50,849 nt of DNA from JBHGXV01 sp041920505 (GCA_041920505.1 JBHGXV010000020.1:1-50849), one strand, 5' to 3'; shown: positions 1 to 10,719, numbered from the stretch's first letter. The notes: generated by a model not told the origin, from the letters alone. A program made the numbers and translations.

Positions 1-98
1 CGCTTACTAGCCCCGCCCCCCCCCACCAACCGCCCGGCCGGTTGACGACCATGTCCGCCCCCCGCCCTTCTCTATGCGAGGGGCGGCCGTATTCCGCT

Positions 99-1259
99 TT
101 ACCGGATGGGGGATGCGGCGTACCGGCTGTTTTTGAACAGGATCAGCATCACGGTGATCAAAAGCGCGCCGAGGATGAACGGCGCTCCCGGATGCCAAGC
201 GTAGACCATGCCGCCGGCGAGCGGGCCGAGGATGCGGCCGAGACTGTCCATCGAGCTCATCGTGCCGGACGTGACCCCCTGCCCCTGGCTGGTCCGCTGG
301 GTGATGATCGCGGTGGCGGTGGAGCGGATCATGCCCTGGCCCGCGCCGAACAGCGAAAGCGAGAGGGCGAAGGTCCAGAAGCTGTGCGAGTACAGGATCG
401 CCATAAAGCCGAAGGCGTACAGCATCAGGCCGACCGACAGGACGCCGGGTTCGCCCCAGCGTTTCACCAGCCGGCCGATCATGCCGCCCTGCACGGCGGC
501 GGCGATGATGCCCATGACGAAAAACATTTCCCCCAAATCTTTCGGGGTCATGCCGTACAGGTCGTTGATGTAGAGCGCGAACGTCGTTTCCAGGCCGGAA
601 AAGGCAAACGAGACCACGAACAGCAGGTTGTACATGAGCGCGAGCGAGCCGAACAGGGCGACGAACGGGTTGCCCCGGTTTTCCCGCGTTGCGCCGCTGC
701 GCCTGTCTCGCGGCAAGCTCTCCGGCAGAACCGCCAGGACGACGAACAGAGTGAGCAGGGCGACGCCGCTGGCCGCAAAAAACGGGTAGGCGTAGTTCTG
801 ATCGCCCAGCACGCCGCCGATCACCGGGCCGAACACGAAGCTAAGCCCCACCCCGGCGCCGATCACGCCCATTCCTTTGGCCCGCTCCTGCGGGGGTAAC
901 AGGTCAGCCACCATCGCACTGACGGTGGGGATCGCCGCTGCCGAGACAATCCCCCCGAGAATGCGATAGAACAGCATTTCCGCATAGCTCGTCGACAGAC
1001 CAAACAGGGCGAACGTCACTGCGAAACCGAACAGGCCGAAGAGGATGAGCGGCTTGCGCCCGATCCTGTCGGACAAACTGCCCCACAGCGGGGCAAACAG
1101 GAACTGCATGATGTTGTAGCTGGCAAACAGGGTGCCGAGTCCAAACGAGTCAACTCCCGCCCTTTCCGCGAAGTACGGCATAATCGGAATCATGATGCCA
1201 AAGCCGAGCATCATCAAAAACATGATGACAAACAACAGTCCAAGAACGTTTTTCTGCAC
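99..1259 (-). CDS. MFS drug-exporter-type transporter (DHA1-like)
   Basis: A 386-residue integral membrane protein of the major facilitator superfamily with about 12 hydrophobic segments, expected to export small hydrophobic compounds by proton antiport at the cell membrane. The loop after the second segment carries the classic MFS motif A (GSLSDRIGRKP, about residues 59-69), and a Gly/Pro-rich motif C-like stretch (GAGVGLSFVFGPVIGG) lies near residue 135, which is typical of drug antiporters such as Bmr, Blt and NorA. The start is GTG at 1259, chosen because a GGGAGAGG-like ribosome site sits about 8 bases before it. It stands alone and divergent from the next gene. The substrate cannot be read from sequence. 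The family call is firm; the drug-export role is inferred. Confidence 0.88.
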   Translation of the reverse strand: MQKNVLGLLFVIMFLMMLGFGIMIPIMPYFAERAGVDSFGLGTLFASYNIMQFLFAPLWGSLSDRIGRKPLILFGLFGFAVTFALFGLSTSYAEMLFYRILGGIVSAAAIPTVSAMVADLLPPQERAKGMGVIGAGVGLSFVFGPVIGGVLGDQNYAYPFFAASGVALLTLFVVLAVLPESLPRDRRSGATRENRGNPFVALFGSLALMYNLLFVVSFAFSGLETTFALYINDLYGMTPKDLGEMFFVMGIIAAAVQGGMIGRLVKRWGEPGVLSVGLMLYAFGFMAILYSHSFWTFALSLSLFGAGQGMIRSTATAIITQRTSQGQGVTSGTMSSMDSLGRILGPLAGGMVYAWHPGAPFILGALLITVMLILFKNSRYAASPIR

Positions 1260-1368
1260 GGGTAAAACCTCTCCCTCTGGGCCGAAGTCGTGGGATCGTT
1301 TCTTTTATTTTCACCTTACGGGAACCCCTGGGTGAAGTCAAGCGATGAGAGCGCTCAGCGGATAGGAG

Positions 1369-1377
1369 TGGTATAAT
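1369..1377 (+). promoter_or_regulatory. Extended -10 promoter for the 1446 gene
   Basis: TGGTATAAT is a consensus extended -10 element (TG-N-TATAAT), about 70 bases before the ATG at 1446. No good -35 is visible, which fits an extended -10 promoter. Confidence 0.6.
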
Positions 1378-1445
1378 AAAAGATCGGATACGTGTCAACG
1401 AGACCGTGACAAGCGGCAATCAAAGCCGTCAGAAGGGAGATCAAC

Positions 1446-1841
1446 ATGACGAAACAGATGGTGTACTATCTGGCGTGGCAGGAAGACGAATGGCTGGACG
1501 AGTTTCTCGACCGCTTCCCCAATGTGAACGCGCTGGTGCCGACCGTCAAGTCGCTGGAGCAGATCAAGGCACAGCGCGCGGGGGAGGGGGATCGGATCTT
1601 GTTGGTGATCAATCCGTCGGGCGAGCCACAGTTGACCCGGGAGTTGTTGCGCAAACTGTCGGAAGACGAAGCGCTGTCCCGCGAACCGCTCTATCTCGTC
1701 GGCGTGCGGCCGGACGAAGCAGCGGAGTGGCAGGCGGCCAGTCCGCACGCGCGGGTCGTGGTGATGGACAAACCTTCCTATGAATTTGACTTTGACAACG
1801 TGCTCGACCGGATGGAAGCGGAGTGGGAGGAGCAGGTGTGA
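1446..1841 (+). CDS. Conserved-looking hypothetical protein, acidic, 131 aa
   Basis: I do not recognise this protein. It is 131 residues, acidic and soluble, with no signal peptide, membrane segment or cysteine motif. The order of hydrophobic strands (MVYYLAW, RILLVINP, PLYLVGV, ARVVVMD) alternating with helices looks like an alpha/beta, receiver-like or Rossmann-like fold, but this is only visual. It begins at ATG 1446 with a GAAGGGAGA ribosome site 5-13 bases before. Its stop overlaps the GTG start of the yqgQ-like gene (GTGTGA), so the two are probably translationally coupled. Function unknown. Confidence 0.75.
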   Translation: MTKQMVYYLAWQEDEWLDEFLDRFPNVNALVPTVKSLEQIKAQRAGEGDRILLVINPSGEPQLTRELLRKLSEDEALSREPLYLVGVRPDEAAEWQAASPHARVVVMDKPSYEFDFDNVLDRMEAEWEEQV

Positions 1842-2050
1842 GAGAGAAAGCGTCCGGCTTTGACCTGCAAGCGTTTCTACGCCGGTACGGCATCGTCATC
1901 TACACCGGCGATCCGGAAGGGGATCTGATTCTGATCGAGGACGAGATCCGCGAACTGAGGCAGCTCGGGATCATCGACAACGAGGAGTTTCTTTTGGCGA
2001 TGGCCGCGCTTGGGCGGCAAAAGGCCCGCCTTGGGCAAAACAAGTTGTAA
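1838..2050 (+). CDS. yqgQ: YqgQ-like small protein (DUF910)
   Basis: A 70-residue protein that resembles Bacillus YqgQ (DUF910), a small helical protein of unknown function found in many Bacillales. The shared pattern is an N-terminal YGIVIYTGD-like segment followed by a LIEDEIRELRQLG helix. I place the start at GTG 1838 because a GGAGG at 1826-1830 precedes it by 7 bases; a GTG at 1823 in the same frame has no such site. The start overlaps the stop of the upstream gene. In B. subtilis yqgQ lies near glcK, so the context here differs. The family call is fairly firm; no function is known. Confidence 0.8.
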   Translation: MREKASGFDLQAFLRRYGIVIYTGDPEGDLILIEDEIRELRQLGIIDNEEFLLAMAALGRQKARLGQNKL

Positions 2051-2066
2051 CTGGTTCGTTAAGCTG

Positions 2067-2075
2067 TGTTATAAT
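2067..2075 (+). promoter_or_regulatory. Extended -10 promoter for tkt
   Basis: TGTTATAAT is a consensus extended -10 element about 36 bases before the tkt start. A possible TTGTAA -35 lies at 2045-2050 with a long 19-base spacer. It lies just after the yqgQ stop, so tkt probably has its own promoter. Confidence 0.65.
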
Positions 2076-2110
2076 CACACTGCCAATAATACGCGGGGAG
2101 GATTTCTTTG

Positions 2111-4129
<2,019 letters not shown>

Positions 4130-4140
4130 CAAGCGTATGA

Positions 4141-4179
4141 CCCAGTCTGTCCGGCGTGATCCGGGCAGGCTGGGTTTTT
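4141..4179 (+). terminator. Rho-independent terminator of tkt
   Basis: A 14-bp stem (4141-4154 with 4161-4174, two G-U pairs) is followed by TTTTT at 4175-4179. Confidence 0.9.
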
Positions 4180-4369
4180 GCTAGGTTCTTTCCATTGGAC
4201 AAGGCGCGAATGTTGTGAAATGATATAGAACGGGTGCAGCTTTGGCGGCAAATGAGGGGATTGGAACATGTGTTCGCTTTGTGATTCGCAACCTGTGCGA
4301 TTCCGGAACCTTTTTTACGAACGGACCGTCTACATTCGTGGAGAGAGGATAGAGACCAGGAGGGAACAA

Positions 4370-6913
4370 ATGACCCAAACCAAAAGAAAGACTGCGAAGA
4401 AAAACAGATGGCTGATGATTGTCATCGGGTTTTTCGTTTTTCTTGTGTTGAGTGTCATCGGGGGGTATTTCGCGTTACTCTACGCGGGAGAACAGATGAT
4501 TGACATGCAGAAGCTGGAAGCGATCAAGATGGACGCTTCCGAATTGTACGATAAACACGGCAACCCAATCGGCAAACTGTCGCGGGAGACGAGGGAGTAT
4601 GTGCCGATCACTGAAATCCCTCAGCACGTGATCGACGCGTTCGTCGCGGTGGAAGACAAACGCTTTTTTGAACACAACGGCATTGACTTGATACGCATCG
4701 CCGGGGCCATACTCAAGGACATCCAGTCCGGCGGCACCGTCGAAGGCGGGAGCACGATCACCCAGCAGCTTGCCAAAAACGTTTTCCTCTCTCAAGAAAA
4801 GACGTTCTGGCGCAAAACCAAAGAGGTCAGCATCGCGATCAATCTGGAGCGCAAATTCTCCAAGCAGCAGATCATGGAGATGTATCTGAACAAGATCTAC
4901 CTCGGGCACGGGGTGTTCGGCGTGCAGGCCGCATCCGAACTCTACTTCGGCAAAGAGGTGCAGAAGCTGGACGTTGCCGAGGCGGCCATGCTCGCGGCGA
5001 TTCCCAAGGCGCCGTCCACCTACTCGCCGTTCGCCCATCCGGACAAGGCGAAGGAGCGGCGCGACACCATCCTGCGTCTGATGGCCGAGCAGGGATACAT
5101 CACCCTGGATCAGAAAGAAGTCGCCCAAAAAGAGCCGCTTCCCGAGCGCAGCGGATCTGAAGAAGAGGAAGGGCTCCCCAAAGGCTATCAGGCGTACGTC
5201 GATTACGTCGTCCGCGAGGCGGAAGAGGAGTACGGCATCAGCGAAGACATGCTGTACCGCGGCGGCTGGAAAATCTACACCGCGCTCGATCCGAAGATGC
5301 AAGACGCGATGGTGGACGCCTACGACAATCCGAAGCTGTTCCCCGCAGGCGGACCCAAGCGGCAAGTGGAAGCGGGCATGGTAGTCGTCGATCCCAAGGA
5401 CGGCGGCATCGCCGCCATGATGGGCGGCCGCGACTACAAGCGCAAAGGCTTCAACTACGCCGTTGACACCAAGCGGCAGCCCGGCTCGGCGTTCAAGCCG
5501 CTGGCCGTCTACGGACCGGCGCTGGACACGGGCGACTGGACGCCGAATTCGCTGTTGAGCAACCGGAAACAAAGTTTCGACGGGTATCAGCCGGAGAACT
5601 GGAACCACCGTTACAGCGACCGCGTCCGTATGTACGACGCCGTCAACCAGTCGCTCAACGTGCCGGCCGTCTGGCTGTTGAACGAGATCGGGCTGAACAA
5701 AGGGCTCGAATACCTGAAAAAGTTTGACATCAACCTCGACCCGGAAGACCGCAACCTGGCCATCGCGCTGGGGGGGCTTCACACCGGCACTTCGCCGCTG
5801 AAGATGGCGCAGGCCTACACCGCGTTCGTCAACAACGGCACCATGGTCAAGGCGCACGCCATCGTCAAGATCCAGGATCACGACGGCAACAACGTCGTCA
5901 CCGCCGAACCCAATGAGGTGCAGGTGCTGTCGCCCAGGGCAGCCTGGGAGATGCACACAATGCTGATGGGTGTCGTTGAGACCGGGACAGGGAAAGCAGC
6001 CAACATTGGCCGGCCGGTGGCGGGCAAGACAGGAACCACTCAGTCGCCGGTGGGCGAGAAACTGCATGTCGACGCCAATCTGGACGCGTGGTTCGTCGGA
6101 TACACGCCGGAGTATGTCGGTGCGATCTGGATGGGCTTTGACCCCGAGGACAAAGATCACATCATGCGTTCCGGCAGCGCCGTGCCGTCGAAGCTGTTCG
6201 GCGCCGTGTTTCGCCAAGGGTTGCGCGGCGTCAAGGAACACGACTTTACGCCGCCGCCCGGCGTGGAAGTGCCCAAACCGCAGCCACAAATGGCGGCTCC
6301 GCAAGCCACGGCGGTGCTGGCGATGGAGAACCAGCAGCCGAAGGTGGTCATTAACTGGACGGGCAACGAAGGTCTCGACTTGACCTATGACGTCTACCGC
6401 TTCACCGACTCGCCGGACAACAAAGAGAGAATCGCGACCGGGCTCAAAGAGACCACGTTCGTCGACCCGCTCACGCAGCCGGTAATCTACAAGTACATCG
6501 TCGTTCCGCGTGACGCGCAGGGCAACGAGGGGCCGCCCTCCAACGTGGCGGAAGTGGATATGTCCCAACTGGATCAAATGCTGAAGGACGCCCAGCAGCA
6601 CCACGAGGAGAATCCGCCAGACGGCACCGTGCCCGCCGACGGCGGACTGAACGGGCAACCGGGCGAACCCGGAACGGACAACGGCGATTCCGACGCGAAC
6701 GGCGACAACCAAGGGTCCAATCAGGGGAACCAGGGCGCTCCCGGCGACTCGGATAAGCCGCCGGCCGACATTCCGCCTGTGGGAGGCTCCCAGCCGCCAG
6801 ACAGCGGCCAGTATCAGCCGCCGGCGACAGGCACCCCGTCGTCTGAGCCGTCCGCACAGGATCAACAGGCTACCCGACTGGCGCATGTGCCGCACGTCGG
6901 CAGGAAGCATTAG
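4370..6913 (+). CDS. ponA: Class A penicillin-binding protein 1A/1B
   Basis: An 847-residue bifunctional peptidoglycan synthase that polymerises glycan and cross-links peptides outside the membrane. A short basic cytoplasmic tail is followed by one membrane segment (about residues 14-40). The GT51 glycosyltransferase domain (about 75-245) shows EDKRFFEHNG, GGSTITQQLAKN and RKTKE motifs. The transpeptidase domain shows the SxxK motif at Ser373/Lys376 (GSAFKP), an SLN motif, and KTGT at Lys553. A fibronectin-III-like domain lies at about 645-730, then a Pro/Gly/Asn/Asp-rich disordered tail of about 100 residues ending in a basic stretch. The start is ATG 4370 after AGGAGGG; the longer upstream frame (from 4268) lacks a ribosome site and would add residues before the membrane anchor. 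Confidence 0.96.
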   Translation: MTQTKRKTAKKNRWLMIVIGFFVFLVLSVIGGYFALLYAGEQMIDMQKLEAIKMDASELYDKHGNPIGKLSRETREYVPITEIPQHVIDAFVAVEDKRFFEHNGIDLIRIAGAILKDIQSGGTVEGGSTITQQLAKNVFLSQEKTFWRKTKEVSIAINLERKFSKQQIMEMYLNKIYLGHGVFGVQAASELYFGKEVQKLDVAEAAMLAAIPKAPSTYSPFAHPDKAKERRDTILRLMAEQGYITLDQKEVAQKEPLPERSGSEEEEGLPKGYQAYVDYVVREAEEEYGISEDMLYRGGWKIYTALDPKMQDAMVDAYDNPKLFPAGGPKRQVEAGMVVVDPKDGGIAAMMGGRDYKRKGFNYAVDTKRQPGSAFKPLAVYGPALDTGDWTPNSLLSNRKQSFDGYQPENWNHRYSDRVRMYDAVNQSLNVPAVWLLNEIGLNKGLEYLKKFDINLDPEDRNLAIALGGLHTGTSPLKMAQAYTAFVNNGTMVKAHAIVKIQDHDGNNVVTAEPNEVQVLSPRAAWEMHTMLMGVVETGTGKAANIGRPVAGKTGTTQSPVGEKLHVDANLDAWFVGYTPEYVGAIWMGFDPEDKDHIMRSGSAVPSKLFGAVFRQGLRGVKEHDFTPPPGVEVPKPQPQMAAPQATAVLAMENQQPKVVINWTGNEGLDLTYDVYRFTDSPDNKERIATGLKETTFVDPLTQPVIYKYIVVPRDAQGNEGPPSNVAEVDMSQLDQMLKDAQQHHEENPPDGTVPADGGLNGQPGEPGTDNGDSDANGDNQGSNQGNQGAPGDSDKPPADIPPVGGSQPPDSGQYQPPATGTPSSEPSAQDQQATRLAHVPHVGRKH

Positions 6914-6930
6914 GAACGGCAAGTGAAAAA

Positions 6931-6962
6931 ATGGAAAAGGGGACAACGGTCCCCTTTTCCAT
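6931..6962. terminator. Long perfect hairpin after ponA, probable terminator
   Basis: A perfect 14-bp inverted repeat (6931-6944 with 6949-6962) with a 4-base loop lies 17 bases after the ponA stop. On the + strand it is followed by GTAAAAAAAA, not a T-run; on the minus strand the flank is a T-run. It probably ends or protects the ponA mRNA 3' end, but it is not a textbook + strand terminator. Confidence 0.6.
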
Positions 6963-7063
6963 GTAAAAAAAACAGCCTCAAACCCGTTGTCTGCATGGTA
7001 CAATAAGGTCAACACAGGCGAAATGGTTTCAGAAAAGGGCGTCGACGACAGGAGGGGGATTCC

Positions 7064-7414
7064 ATGTCTGATGTTGTTCAACAAGACCTGAAGGAGTTTT
7101 TTGCGGAGAAACTGCGACAAGCCAAAGTCCACTTTGAGCGGGCCCTTGACTGCAAGCACACGGACTTTGACGACCTGTACCCATACATGAACGAACAGCC
7201 CCAATTCTTCTGGTACAAACGCTACGTCGCCTGGTCCGAATTGTTGACCGTCGTCAAACTGGCGGAAGAGCTGAACATCGATTGGAAACCGCAGTTTACA
7301 GAGCGACAAATCGGGTATATCACCGAAAAAGTGTTGCAGGGCAAAGTGCTGGACAACTGGTACCCGGACGGAGACAACAAGCAGGAAGAGACGTTGAGCC
7401 AGATGGAAGAATGA
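7064..7414 (+). CDS. Hypothetical protein, 116 aa
   Basis: I do not recognise this protein. It is a soluble 116-residue polypeptide rich in aromatic residues (PQFFWYKRYVAW, DNWYPDG) and mostly predicted helical by eye, with one Cys and no signal or membrane segment. The start is ATG 7064 with GGAGGGGG about 5 bases upstream. It is flanked by its own terminator at 7419-7448. It lies between the cell-wall genes ponA and an L,D-transpeptidase on the other strand, but nothing in the sequence ties it to the wall. Confidence 0.75.
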   Translation: MSDVVQQDLKEFFAEKLRQAKVHFERALDCKHTDFDDLYPYMNEQPQFFWYKRYVAWSELLTVVKLAEELNIDWKPQFTERQIGYITEKVLQGKVLDNWYPDGDNKQEETLSQMEE

Positions 7415-7418
7415 CGAA

Positions 7419-7448
7419 GAAGCGGCCATAAGGGCCGCTTCGTTTTTT
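7419..7448 (+). terminator. Rho-independent terminator
   Basis: A 9-bp stem (7419-7427 with 7433-7441) is followed by G and TTTTTT at 7443-7448. It lies between convergent genes and ends the 7064 gene. Confidence 0.9.
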
Positions 7449-7454
7449 GCGCAG

Positions 7455-8903
7455 TCAATGCAACCAGCGGTAGACGACGTTCGGCGTCTCCTCATCCGGT
7501 CCGGCGGGAAGCAGAAAGCGGGACGGATTGGGCCAGAAGCGGAGCGGCACCTGTCTTTCGGAAATAATCACGTCGGTGCCGGGAGAGACGAACGAGTACA
7601 GTTCCTCCACGTCCGGATTGTACAGCCGGATGCAGCCGAGCGACTGGGCCTGACCGATGCTTTCAGGCCGGTTGGTTCCGTGGATGGCGTAGGACGCGTT
7701 GGCGAAGATCATGCCGCGCGAGCCGTAGACGTGATCGTGCCCCTGGGGCCGGCTGATTTTTTGCAGGATGGTAAAGTACCCTTCCGGCGTCAACCGCTCC
7801 TTGCCGATTCCGATCGGGTAGCGGCGGACGGGGTGTGACCCGCTCATCAGCGTCAGCGTGTAGGATGACTGGTAAATGTAAATTTGCAGCGGTCCGAGCG
7901 GAACAGAAGGCTCCGGGTAATCGGGCAGGGGCACGACATTGCGCATGCTGGCCCAGGCCTGTTCGGGGCGAAACGCCGACGGGTTGTAGGTCCAGTCGCG
8001 GGGTACCTGGCGCGCGGGCGAGCCGTCGGCTGCCCTGTTTGCCGCAACGGCGGCTGGCGCGGCGAGAGCCGGGATGGCCGATAGCGCGTTGGCCGGGTAC
8101 GGCTGGGCCAAGTCGGACAGCTTCTGTGGCAGCCGCCCGGTGCGTTGATAGGTGCGATAGACGGCGTTTCGCAGCGTCAACACCTGTTCCAGCACGAGCT
8201 GTTCCTTGGCGAGAGCCGTCTTTGCCGTTTGCACCGCCGGGTCCTGGCCGCAAACGCAGCCGGACGGGAACAGGCGCTTGGAGAGAAACGTCTGTTTGCG
8301 CGGGTCGTAGACGAGCACGCCCCTTACCTGTTGCGGGGCGTAGAACAACAACGGGGTATAGAGCGGAACGCCGTCCGCCTCGGGCACCAGCAGGAGCGTA
8401 TACGGCGCCGACAACGCGGGACGGCGGGATTTGGCGAACTGTTTTACCTGCGCTTCCAGCGCCTGGTTGGACAAGCCGTCCGGTACGGCGATCACTTCCG
8501 TGTGCATCGGCGGACCGTGCAAGCCGGACGTCTGGGAGGCAACGAGCGGGTCGGATGCCGGTTGCGGCCAGACGAACAAGCCGAGCCAGAAAGCGAGCAA
8601 GCCGGCGATCCGTCGCGTCCGTTTGAGCACCGTCGCCCGCCGCTTTTTGCGCAACAGGGCGTGGTAGGCTTCTCTCGCCTCATCCGCGTACGCGTCCGTC
8701 TGGTTCACGCGCATCGCCTGCCGGTAGGCGGCCAACGCCCTGTCTTCCTGTCCGCGCCGCTCCCATTCGCGGCCGAGCGACAGCCAGCCGATCGCCGCGT
8801 CCGGAAAATGTTTGGTCACATAGCGGCAAAAGGCCAGCTCGTCCTGGTCGGGATACTGGAGCAGAAAGGTGGCTTTCGCTTGCAAAAAGTCGGCCTTTTT
8901 CAC
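7455..8903 (-). CDS. Membrane-anchored L,D-transpeptidase (YkuD) with N-terminal TPR-like region
   Basis: A 482-residue protein with a C-terminal YkuD domain. The catalytic signature is visible as HGTN, then SLGCIRL with the nucleophile Cys near residue 424. YkuD enzymes form 3-3 peptidoglycan cross-links or attach proteins to the wall. The N-terminal ~95 residues look like a helical TPR-type repeat (GWLSLGREWERRGQEDRALAAYRQAMRVN), followed by a basic stretch and one membrane segment at about 102-116, so the repeat should be cytoplasmic and the catalytic domain outside. The ~250 residues between them are not recognised. The start is GTG 8903, 7 bases after GGAGG. It lies 80 bases downstream of trmB on the same strand. 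The cytoplasmic TPR-membrane-YkuD order is unusual compared with LysM-YkuD proteins. Confidence 0.88.
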   Translation of the reverse strand: MKKADFLQAKATFLLQYPDQDELAFCRYVTKHFPDAAIGWLSLGREWERRGQEDRALAAYRQAMRVNQTDAYADEAREAYHALLRKKRRATVLKRTRRIAGLLAFWLGLFVWPQPASDPLVASQTSGLHGPPMHTEVIAVPDGLSNQALEAQVKQFAKSRRPALSAPYTLLLVPEADGVPLYTPLLFYAPQQVRGVLVYDPRKQTFLSKRLFPSGCVCGQDPAVQTAKTALAKEQLVLEQVLTLRNAVYRTYQRTGRLPQKLSDLAQPYPANALSAIPALAAPAAVAANRAADGSPARQVPRDWTYNPSAFRPEQAWASMRNVVPLPDYPEPSVPLGPLQIYIYQSSYTLTLMSGSHPVRRYPIGIGKERLTPEGYFTILQKISRPQGHDHVYGSRGMIFANASYAIHGTNRPESIGQAQSLGCIRLYNPDVEELYSFVSPGTDVIISERQVPLRFWPNPSRFLLPAGPDEETPNVVYRWLH

Positions 8904-8983
8904 CGCGACACCTCCTCTTTTTCAACATCGGTATCGATGGGAGGATTTGTTAGAGGATACGTCACGGCTGTATCGGCCATGTT

Positions 8984-9625
8984 TCAGGGCAGGTAAATCG
9001 CTTCGGTGCGGTAGATGCGCTGGCCGCGTTCGGCGAAGCGCTGCTCGTATTCGGTCATCACGTTGCCTTCGGCGAACGGCGACTTGTGCAGGTCAAACGT
9101 GATGTGGCGCAAGCGGAACCCCTCGTCGGAAAACTGGTTGAGCGAGAATTCGAACAGGCCTTCGTTGTCGGTCTTCAGGTGAATCTCGCCGTGCGGTTTA
9201 AGCACCTGTTTGTACGTCTGCAAAAACGTGCGGTAGGTGAGCCGACGCTTGGCGTGCCGTTTCTTCGGCCAGGGGTCGCTGAAGTTGAGGTAAATCCGCT
9301 CGATCTCGCCTTCTTGGAACAGGTCGGACAAGAGAGCGGCGTTGTACTGCACCAGGGCGAGATTGGGGATCGCCTGCTGTTCGGTGCGTTGCGCCGTCCG
9401 ATAAAGCACTTCCGCTTTCAACTCAATCGCGATAAAATTGACACCAGGGCAGCGCTCGGCCAGGGTGGTGATGAACCGCCCCTTGCCGCTGCCGATCTCG
9501 GCGTGAATCGGGTGATCGTTGCCGAAATACTCGCGCCAGCGCCCTTTGTAGGCGGTGGGATTCTCGACAAAAGTCGGGTATGTACGCAGCATCTCTTCGA
9601 CGCCGGGTATGTTGCGCAGTCGCAT
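8984..9625 (-). CDS. trmB: tRNA (guanine-N7-)-methyltransferase
   Basis: A 213-residue SAM-dependent enzyme that methylates G46 in the tRNA variable loop. Hallmarks are the SAM-binding EIGSGKGRF motif (about residues 43-51), the acidic FIAIELK segment, the NFSDPWPKKRHAKRRL motif characteristic of TrmB, and HLKTDNEGLFEFS. The length fits Bacillus TrmB. The start is ATG 9625, the first Met of MRLRN, with AAGGAGG about 6 bases upstream; the long upstream extension of the frame has no such site. It is divergent from the ThyX-fold gene and upstream of the L,D-transpeptidase gene. Confidence 0.96.
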   Translation of the reverse strand: MRLRNIPGVEEMLRTYPTFVENPTAYKGRWREYFGNDHPIHAEIGSGKGRFITTLAERCPGVNFIAIELKAEVLYRTAQRTEQQAIPNLALVQYNAALLSDLFQEGEIERIYLNFSDPWPKKRHAKRRLTYRTFLQTYKQVLKPHGEIHLKTDNEGLFEFSLNQFSDEGFRLRHITFDLHKSPFAEGNVMTEYEQRFAERGQRIYRTEAIYLP

Positions 9626-9766
9626 GAAAACCTCCTTGGTTCCTTCATGGGGATGCAAATCTTTTTTTATACTATCAAAAATTTTCCGTTCGCAGAAGCG
9701 TTCGCGCGCGATTGGACGGGATGAACGTTCCGGCGGCGCGGCATTTGGGGAAAAGGGGCGAAGCAC

Positions 9767-10705
9767 GTGGCATTTCAACTGAACCGAGACGAATTGACGA
9801 AAAACGGACGGGTCATCCTGGGCGAGTGGGTGAAGGGCTCGCTCGACCAGCTTGAACGGGCGATCCAACGCCTGGAACAGGAGACAGGTAGCGTTGGCAG
9901 GATTGTCCAGCGCGGACGGGTGGTCGCCCTGCGCGCGACGGATGCGTCGCGGCTGTATTCGGCGTTCAAGGCGGCGCTGTATCTCGGCAAATATGACGAC
10001 ATGGACAACACCGACCGCTTTTTGAGCAAAATGGTGAAGGCGCACCACTCCTACGAGCCGATCCGCGGCGAGTTGATCCTGTTTTTGTTCATCGGCGTGG
10101 GCAAGCCGGTATACGACCATCTCGTCACCTACACGGTCGGCCGTCCGTCGCGGATCGCCGGCGGCCAGCGGGCCAACCTGCCGTGGGGCTACGAAGTGCC
10201 GGTGGAAGCGAAAAACCCGCAAGCCTACATCGAGCGGGCGATGCCGCTGATCCGCGAAGTGGTGGAGCTGACCCGCCGCGACGCGGACAAGCCCTCCGAG
10301 CAGTTGCAGGCGGCCCGTTCGCTGTTGCCGGTCGGATACATCATGCCGCCGTTTTTGCTGGAGTTCAGTGAGGAAGCCCTGATCAAAAACGTCTTCCGCC
10401 AGCGGCTGTTTGAGCGCGGCGCGCAGGGAGCCACCGTCGAGGTCGTCTCCGACATGTGGGAATGCTGCTGCGCGCTTGATCCGGAAAAGTGGGAGACGCT
10501 CAAGGATTACCACGGCCCGCACACCGTCGCCTGGGAAAAGGCGATGCGCACCTTGCGCGACAAGCGTCTGACACTGCAACAATTGCTGGAGATGGCCGGC
10601 AAGGACCCGGCGCGCACCGACTGGCGCGAACTGGATTTGTACGAACTGTTGATGCAGACGGTCGGCAAGGAAGCGCCGACCATGTGGGAAAAAATGAACA
10701 AATGA
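9767..10705 (+). CDS. Divergent ThyX-like protein lacking the ThyX signature
   Basis: A 312-residue protein that aligns by eye with the FAD-dependent thymidylate synthase (ThyX/Thy1) layout. About residues 90-150 correspond to the E-x..-FLF-G..-HLV segment, and about 185-235 resemble the ThyX helix pattern AR..LP..Y....LLEF....L.N.FRQRLFERGAQGATVEV. However, the diagnostic RHRxxSxNxxSxR loop is absent: the equivalent place reads YTVGRPSRIAGGQRANL, so the flavin/dUMP-binding Arg-His pair is missing. It is longer than usual ThyX (about 220-260). Thymidylate synthase activity is therefore doubtful. The start is GTG 9767 after AAAAGGGG. Its stop overlaps an ATG of the next gene. The fold assignment is moderate; the function is unknown. 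Confidence 0.65.
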   Translation: MAFQLNRDELTKNGRVILGEWVKGSLDQLERAIQRLEQETGSVGRIVQRGRVVALRATDASRLYSAFKAALYLGKYDDMDNTDRFLSKMVKAHHSYEPIRGELILFLFIGVGKPVYDHLVTYTVGRPSRIAGGQRANLPWGYEVPVEAKNPQAYIERAMPLIREVVELTRRDADKPSEQLQAARSLLPVGYIMPPFLLEFSEEALIKNVFRQRLFERGAQGATVEVVSDMWECCCALDPEKWETLKDYHGPHTVAWEKAMRTLRDKRLTLQQLLEMAGKDPARTDWRELDLYELLMQTVGKEAPTMWEKMNK

Positions 10706-10719
10706 CGGGGGGAGAAACG

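Noticed and set aside
1..98. Possible feature at the left edge
   Set aside because: A C-rich run and weak complementary stretches are present, but no gene or clear terminator could be supported.
4475..7495. A 1006-codon open frame on the minus strand opposite ponA
   Set aside because: It lies antisense to a well-recognised gene, shows no domain, has no ribosome site, and such frames arise in GC-rich genes from third-position bias.
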